DNA of 10,120 bases. Source: Thermoplasmata archaeon (GTDB lineage Archaea; Thermoplasmatota; Thermoplasmata; UBA184). The stretch covers positions 1 through 10,120 of the forward strand of contig JASHUP010000005.1 of NCBI GenBank assembly GCA_030039915.1. The letters run 5' to 3'. This document shows positions 5,722 through 10,120 of the stretch, piece after piece. The position numbers and the translations under genes are program-made. Numbering within the stretch: the stretch's first letter is position 1; each line of letters opens with the position of its first letter. The notes under the pieces were generated by a model, which did no database searches, was not told the origin of the DNA, and worked only from the letters and a program-made list of their open reading frames with translations.

Positions 5722-6690
5722 ATGCAGAACGGAGAGGCGACGCCGAACCCGGAGAAGCCCGCCGACCGCCCCGAGGACATCGTCGTGCCGACCCGCTGCA
5801 CCAGCTGCGGATCGACCCACCTTACCCGGGACTACGAGCGCGGCGAACTGGTCTGCGACGAGTGCGGCCTCGTGCTCGAGGAGTCGATGATCGACCAGGG
5901 GCCCGATTGGCGCGCGTTCGACGCCGAGCAGGGCGAGAAGCGGGCGCGCACCGGAGCTCCCACCACGCTCACGATCCACGACAAGGGTCTCTCGACGGAG
6001 ATCGGCTGGAAGAATCGGGATCCGTACGGCAAGTCGATCCCGACCCGCAACCGCGCGCAGCTCTACCGTCTTCGGAAGTGGCAGCGTCGCATCCGCGTTT
6101 CGAACGCGACCGAGCGCAACCTCGCGTTCGCGCTGGCGGAACTGGACCGGATCGCCTCGGGGATGGCGCTCCCGCGCAACGTGCGGGAAACGGCGGCGAT
6201 GATCTACCGAAAGGCTGTCAACCGCAACCTCATCCGCGGCCGGTCGATCGAAGGGGTGGTCGCCGCGTCGCTCTACGGCAGCTGCCGTCAGTGCAACGTC
6301 CCGAGGACGCTCGACGAGATCGCCTCGAAGTCGCGGATCGGACGAAAGGAGATCGGGCGGACGTACCGCTTCATGACGCGCGAGCTCCACCTGAAGCTCA
6401 TGCCGACGCGCCCGCAGGATTACATCCAGCGGTTCTGCTCGGAACTCAAGCTGAAGGGCGAGATCCAGACCCGGGCGAACGAGATCCTCAAGGAGGCGAC
6501 CGAGCGGGAGCTCACGAGCGGGCGGGGCCCCACCGGCGTGGCGGCCGCGGCGATCTACATCGCGAGCGTCCAGTGCGGGGAGCGTCGCACCCAGCGTGAG
6601 GTCGCCGAAGTGGCGGGCGTGACCGAGGTCACGATCCGCAACCGCTACAAAGAGCTCACCGAGAAGCTCAACCTCCGTGTGATGCTCTAG
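5722..6690 (+). CDS. tfb: Transcription initiation factor IIB (TFB)
   Basis: TFB binds the TATA-binding protein and BRE at promoters and recruits the archaeal RNA polymerase. The 322-residue protein is full length. An N-terminal zinc ribbon uses C26-x2-C29 and C45-x2-C48, followed by [19 protein letters not shown], the classical ribbon-to-B-reader transition. The B-reader/linker occupies about 60-110. Two cyclin-like repeats follow: the first about 118-212, with [24 protein letters not shown] typical of the family, and the second about 215-315, with [14 protein letters not shown] and the BRE-reading helix-turn-helix near 290-310 ([20 protein letters not shown]). The 20-residue N-terminal extension before the ribbon is Pro/Glu-rich and variable in such proteins. 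The ATG is supported by GAGGT eight bases upstream. Only one TFB is in view; whether the genome has others cannot be judged. Confidence 0.97.
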   Translation: MQNGEATPNPEKPADRPEDIVVPTRCTSCGSTHLTRDYERGELVCDECGLVLEESMIDQGPDWRAFDAEQGEKRARTGAPTTLTIHDKGLSTEIGWKNRDPYGKSIPTRNRAQLYRLRKWQRRIRVSNATERNLAFALAELDRIASGMALPRNVRETAAMIYRKAVNRNLIRGRSIEGVVAASLYGSCRQCNVPRTLDEIASKSRIGRKEIGRTYRFMTRELHLKLMPTRPQDYIQRFCSELKLKGEIQTRANEILKEATERELTSGRGPTGVAAAAIYIASVQCGERRTQREVAEVAGVTEVTIRNRYKELTEKLNLRVML

Positions 6691-6737
6691 AACGAGCCTC
6701 GGCCCGCGTCGGACGCGACCCCTCGGTGCCCCCCACA

Positions 6738-6748
6738 CGCGTAAATCC
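6738..6748 (+). promoter_or_regulatory. TATA-like promoter of the tldD-tldE-purN cluster
   Basis: CGCGTAAATCC is the only A/T-rich patch in the 87-base gap after tfb. Initiation about 25-27 bases downstream would fall near 6770, giving a leader of under 15 bases before GTG 6778 or GTG 6784. Confidence 0.4.
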
Positions 6749-6777
6749 TCCGGCCGGCTCGCGCCGCGAACTCGGGA

Positions 6778-8232
6778 GTGGTCGTGGAGGAGCTGATCCG
6801 GGCCGCCCTGGCGGCGGCCGACGGCGACGGAACGGACTTCGTCGAGGTCCGCGTCGTCGCACCGGACCGGTACCTCCAGCTCGCGGTGCGCAACGGCTCC
6901 GCGAGCGCGCTCACCGATTCTCGGGGGGACGCGCTCGGGGTCCGAGTGCGGACCGACCGAGCGTTCGGATTCGCCACGACGAGCGATCTGCGTCCCGGGC
7001 CAGTCCGGGAGGTCGCCCGACTGGCGCATCGACTCGCCCGCGCTGCGGCCGAGCACGCCCGTGAGCCGCTTCGCCTGACGGACGATCGGGGGCCGATCGG
7101 CGGGCGCTACGAAACCCCGCTTCGAATCGATCCGTTTCGCATGCCCCTCGAGTCCGTGGTCGAGCTGCTCACCGACGCCGAGCATGCGCTCCACGCGTCG
7201 CGGGAGGTCAAGAGCGGGATCGCAACGTTCCAGGCTTGGGAGGAGAACAAGTGGTACGCGTCCTCCGAGGGGGCGTCGTTCACCTCCCGCATTGTCCACG
7301 TCGGCGCCGGGCTCACGGCCACCGCCGTCCGCGGATCGAACGTGCAGCGACGGAGCTCCCCCGCCTCGCACGGCGGGGACTTCTCCCAGGCCGGCTTCGA
7401 GTTCGTGGAAGGTCTCGACCTGCTCGACCGGGCACGGTCGACGGGACGGGAGGCGGTCGAACTGTTGGACGCGCGGGTCTGCCCAACGGGGACGACGACC
7501 CTCCTCCTCGGTTCGGAGCAGCTCGCTCTTCAGGTCCACGAGAGCGTCGGGCACGCGGTCGAGCTCGACCGGATCTTTGGCTCCGAGGCCGGCTTCGCGG
7601 GGACGAGCTGGGTCGCTCCCGAGGGGTTGGGGGTCCTGCGCTACGGCAGTGACCTCATGAACATCGTCGCCGACGCGACCGAGCCGGGCGGTCTCGGCAC
7701 GTTCGGCTGGGACGACGAAGGGGTGGCGGCGCAGCGAACCCCGATCGTGCACCGGGGCGTGCTCGTCGGAACCCTCTCGTCGCGCGAGTCGGGAGCGCGG
7801 CTCGGACTTCGGCGTTCGGGAGGGACCGCCCGCGCTTCGGGCGGAGACCGGGCCCCCATCGTCCGCATGACGAACATCAACCTCGAGCCGGGCGATCACT
7901 CGTTCGAGGAGCTCCTCGAGGGCATCCACGATGGGGTGTACCTCAACACGAACCGCTCGTGGTCGATCGACGACCGTCGCCTCAATTTCCAGTTCGGCAC
8001 GGAGGCCGGTCGTCGGATCGTGAACGGCGAGCTCGGGGAGCTCCTCCGCAACCCGATCTACTCGGGCATGACCCCAGCGTTCTGGGGCTCGCTCGACGCG
8101 CTCGGCGACCGCAGCACCCGCCATCTGTGGGGTCTTCCGAACTGCGGCAAGGGCCAGCCGATCCAGGGAGCACGGGTGAGCCACGGCGCGCCGGTCGGCC
8201 GATTCCGCGACGTCGCGGTCCGAGGAGGCTAG
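6778..8232 (+). CDS. tldD: Metallopeptidase TldD, catalytic subunit
   Basis: TldD is the zinc-bearing subunit of the cytosolic TldD/TldE peptidase, which in bacteria degrades unfolded or modified peptides such as the microcin B17 leader; archaeal substrates are not established. The 484-residue product has the TldD HExxxH motif, HESVGH at 254-259 (H254, E255, H259), and the likely third ligand C456 within GLPNCGKGQP near the C-terminus, followed by the family ending VSHGAPVGRFRDVAV. VRMTNINLEPGDHSFEELLE (362-381) is another conserved block. Length is normal. GTG 6778 is given as start; GTG 6784 is an alternative with a GGGAG ribosome site five bases upstream and would shorten the protein by two residues. 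tldE follows after six bases, so the two subunits are made together. Confidence 0.94.
   Translation: MVVEELIRAALAAADGDGTDFVEVRVVAPDRYLQLAVRNGSASALTDSRGDALGVRVRTDRAFGFATTSDLRPGPVREVARLAHRLARAAAEHAREPLRLTDDRGPIGGRYETPLRIDPFRMPLESVVELLTDAEHALHASREVKSGIATFQAWEENKWYASSEGASFTSRIVHVGAGLTATAVRGSNVQRRSSPASHGGDFSQAGFEFVEGLDLLDRARSTGREAVELLDARVCPTGTTTLLLGSEQLALQVHESVGHAVELDRIFGSEAGFAGTSWVAPEGLGVLRYGSDLMNIVADATEPGGLGTFGWDDEGVAAQRTPIVHRGVLVGTLSSRESGARLGLRRSGGTARASGGDRAPIVRMTNINLEPGDHSFEELLEGIHDGVYLNTNRSWSIDDRRLNFQFGTEAGRRIVNGELGELLRNPIYSGMTPAFWGSLDALGDRSTRHLWGLPNCGKGQPIQGARVSHGAPVGRFRDVAVRGG
8222..8228 (+). promoter_or_regulatory. Ribosome binding site of tldE
   Basis: GAGGAGG, in the last sense codons of tldD, lies ten bases before GTG 8239 and supports that start and coupled translation of the two subunits. 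Confidence 0.5.
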
Positions 8233-8238
8233 TCGACC

Positions 8239-9618
8239 GTGGCGAAGAAAGCACCCCGCGGCTCGGGCGGCACCCTGGCGGCCGCGCTTGCGGGCCTTCC
8301 GGGCACCTGTCGGGGCGACCTCCGCGTCGTCCGGTCGGCCTGGACGACGATCCGATTCTCGAACGGGCGGATCCACCAGCCCCATCTCGAGCGGTCGACC
8401 CACGTCTCGTTCCGCGTGGCGGACGGCCGCCGGCTCGCGACCGCGACCGGCTTCGACGCCTCGGGGAAGGGTCTCCGCGAACTCGGAAGCACGGCCTGCG
8501 CGCTGGCGCGCGTCGCGCCGGTCGAGCCGAAGTTCCCCGGCTTCGCCCGAGCCGTCGGTCGGGCTCCGCCGCCGACCCCGTTCTCCGCCTCCACCGCCCG
8601 AATCTCGCCCGAAGCGGCGACCCGGCTCGCCCAGGAGATCCTGGACGCGGCCGGCGCCGAAGCCCCGGGGGCGCGAGTGGCCGGCGTGCTCAACGTGGGT
8701 ACCGAGCATCTCGAGGTGGCGAACACTTCCGGACTCGATCGAGACTGCGCGTTTTCGATGGCGCAGGCGAGCGTGCTGGTCGACCGGCCCGATCGCGATC
8801 CCCCGGTTTCGGGTTGGTCGGAGGGGGCCCACTGGGACGCGGCGCGACTCGGTGCCGGCGATCTCGGCACGGAAGCGGCCCAACGGATGCCGAAGACCCC
8901 GCCCGTCTCCGTGGACCCCGGGGAGTACTCCGTGGTCCTTCGCGGGCCCGCGGTGGCCGAGCTGCTCGCGTTCGTTGGCCACCTCGGCTTCGCGGGGAAC
9001 GGGGAAGTGGAGGGGTGGACCTGCCTCGCCCGCCGCCGCGGGAAGAAGGTGGCACCGCCCAACTTCTCGCTGATCGACGACGCGCGCTCGCGCGAGACGA
9101 TCCCGGCGGGGATCGACTACGAGGGCACCTACGCGGCGCGGACCCCGCTCATCGACGGGGGGGTCGCCGCCGACGTGGTGACCGACCTGTTGACCGCCAG
9201 CCGACTCGGAAAGAAAGTGACCGGTCACGCGCTCCCGCCCGAAGCGCCCTCGGGAGACTTCGGGCCGCTTCCGAACCACCTCCTCCTCGAGGCGGGGGAC
9301 GCGAGCGAGGAAGAACTCGTGAAGGAGACGCGCAAGGGGTTGCTCGTGACGCGGTTTCACTACGTGCGCACGGTCGACCCGGGCCTCGGGGTCATCACGG
9401 GGATGACTCGGGACGGGACTTACGTTATCGAGAGCGGGGAAGTGTCGAAGCCCGCGCGGAACCTTCGGTTCACCGAGAGCGTGCTCAACGCCATCGCCGG
9501 GGTCACGCTGCTCGGTGCGGAACGCCGGATCTACGCCTCCGAGCGTGGAGGGAGCTGCGTGACCGCCCCGGCCCTCGCCACCCGCTCGTTCCGGTTCACC
9601 TCCGCCACGCTCTTCTAA
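8239..9618 (+). CDS. tldE: Metallopeptidase-partner subunit TldE (PmbA family)
   Basis: TldE is homologous to TldD but non-catalytic; in the bacterial complex it pairs with TldD and completes the active-site chamber. The 459-residue product has no HExxxH motif, as expected for TldE. Family blocks include VRSAWTTIRFSNGRIHQPH near the N-terminus, LNVGTEHLEVANTSGL in the middle, and the C-terminal run FHYVRTVDPGLGVITGMTRD, then ESGEVSKPARNLRFTESVL and AIAGVTLLGAE. An N-terminal stretch KKAPRGSGG is basic and low complexity. GTG 8239 is supported by GAGGAGG ten bases upstream. The gene follows tldD by six bases and precedes purN by 20 bases, so the three genes probably share one transcript. Confidence 0.93.
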   Translation: MAKKAPRGSGGTLAAALAGLPGTCRGDLRVVRSAWTTIRFSNGRIHQPHLERSTHVSFRVADGRRLATATGFDASGKGLRELGSTACALARVAPVEPKFPGFARAVGRAPPPTPFSASTARISPEAATRLAQEILDAAGAEAPGARVAGVLNVGTEHLEVANTSGLDRDCAFSMAQASVLVDRPDRDPPVSGWSEGAHWDAARLGAGDLGTEAAQRMPKTPPVSVDPGEYSVVLRGPAVAELLAFVGHLGFAGNGEVEGWTCLARRRGKKVAPPNFSLIDDARSRETIPAGIDYEGTYAARTPLIDGGVAADVVTDLLTASRLGKKVTGHALPPEAPSGDFGPLPNHLLLEAGDASEEELVKETRKGLLVTRFHYVRTVDPGLGVITGMTRDGTYVIESGEVSKPARNLRFTESVLNAIAGVTLLGAERRIYASERGGSCVTAPALATRSFRFTSATLF

Positions 9619-9638
9619 TCCCGACCGCTGCTCGCGAC

Positions 9639-10120
9639 GTGGCGCGGGTCCTGCCGATCGCCGTCCTCGTCTCCGGCGAAGGAACGACGCTCGAGGGTCT
9701 CGCGGAGCTCGCAGCCGGGGGCCACCTTCCCGTCCGCATCGTGCTCGTGGTCGCCGACCGCCCGCATATCCCGGCGATCGAACGTGCGCGACGCAGAGGT
9801 CTTCCGACCCTCGTTCTGCCTACCCGGGGGGTCGACCCCGGCGCTTGGTCGGCGCAGCTGACGAATGAGCTGCTTGCTCAGGGCGTAGAGCTGGTCGTGC
9901 TCGCCGGGTTCCTCTCGATCCTCCCTCCCGCGTGGGTCGACCGATGGCAGGGCCGCGCCATCAACCTCCATCCGTCCCTCCTGCCGCGGCACGGCGGCCC
10001 GAGGATGTACGGACCCCGGGTGCACCGGGCCGTCCTCGCCTCCGGCGACCCGGAGACCGGGGCGACGGTCCACCTCGTCACGAACGACGTCGACGCGGGG
10101 CCCACGATCGCCCAGGAACG
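9639..10120 (+). CDS. purN: Phosphoribosylglycinamide formyltransferase PurN (partial, 3' end outside window)
   Basis: PurN transfers the formyl group of 10-formyltetrahydrofolate to GAR, the third step of de novo purine synthesis. From GTG 9639, 160 codons are open to the window edge. The N-terminal loop VLVSGEGTTLEGL corresponds to the usual GxGSN phosphate loop, with GEGTT here. The folate and catalytic region reads VVLAGFLSILPPAWV, then INLHPSLLP with catalytic N109 and H111, MYGPRVHRAVLASG, and VTNDVDAGPTI with the catalytic Asp D152. All three catalytic residues of GAR formyltransferases are present. What is missing is only the last helix and strand, some 40 residues judging by family length. 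No ribosome site is visible before GTG 9639, and the 20-base gap to tldE suggests co-transcription. The Asn-His-Asp arrangement also occurs in other formyltransferases, but the order and spacing fit PurN best. Confidence 0.92.
   Translation, partial: MARVLPIAVLVSGEGTTLEGLAELAAGGHLPVRIVLVVADRPHIPAIERARRRGLPTLVLPTRGVDPGAWSAQLTNELLAQGVELVVLAGFLSILPPAWVDRWQGRAINLHPSLLPRHGGPRMYGPRVHRAVLASGDPETGATVHLVTNDVDAGPTIAQE

Noticed and set aside
5680..9360. A 1226-codon open frame on the minus strand opposite tfb, tldD and tldE.
   Set aside because: It is antisense to three clearly recognised genes, its product is Arg/Asp/Gly-rich with no domain, and such long shadow frames are expected in GC-rich coding DNA where stops are rare on the opposite strand.
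9615..10073. A 152-codon minus-strand open frame at the right edge.
   Set aside because: The plus strand encodes PurN with all three catalytic residues; the minus-strand product is a shadow.
1..10120. CRISPR arrays, insertion sequences, integrase sites or a defence island.
   Set aside because: No spaced direct repeats, terminal inverted repeats, transposase or nuclease genes were seen. Base composition and gene style are uniform, as in core chromosomal DNA.

Overview
The window is very GC-rich DNA from an archaeon. The archaeal signature genes are a TFIIB-type initiation factor (TFB), a Gar1 H/ACA RNP protein, a bifunctional phosphoglucose/phosphomannose isomerase and a TldD/TldE pair. A class II tRNA-Ser is interrupted by what looks like a bulge-helix-bulge intron. 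Gene style (leaderless promoters, many GTG/TTG starts, GC-rich codons) and gene set suggest an uncultured GC-rich euryarchaeal lineage such as a Thermoplasmatota relative; that placement is inference, since no phylogeny could be run.

Layout. Bases 1-1333 (minus strand, running off the left edge) encode a KaiC/RadA-like P-loop ATPase with a helical C-terminal module and a proline-rich tail. A divergent promoter region separates it from the isomerase gene (1478-2509, plus). Next come tRNA-Ser(CGA) with a T-loop insertion (2659-2778) and, about 20 bases downstream, a small ubiquitin-fold sulfur-carrier-like protein ending in Gly-Gly (2799-3005). Bases 3101-5407 hold two directly abutting genes of unknown function. 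They are paralogues of each other: the first begins with a four-cysteine zinc ribbon, the second ends in an acidic, proline-rich tail. Bases 5442-6690 are the gar1-tfb pair. Bases 6778-10120 are tldD, tldE and the start of purN, which runs off the right edge. No gene-free stretch exceeds 300 bases.

How the genes relate. gar1-tfb is an information-processing unit (rRNA pseudouridylation and transcription initiation). tldD-tldE encodes the two subunits of a metallopeptidase and is followed closely by a purine-synthesis gene. The zinc-ribbon/coiled-coil pair is the least understood part: its two members align over a helical core without gaps, and a related-looking short helical module appears behind the ATPase domain of the KaiC-like protein, suggesting but not proving a functional link. 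The most unusual feature is the tRNA-Ser, where a 33-base insertion sits between positions 59 and 60 and folds with 3-4-3 bulge-helix-bulge geometry.
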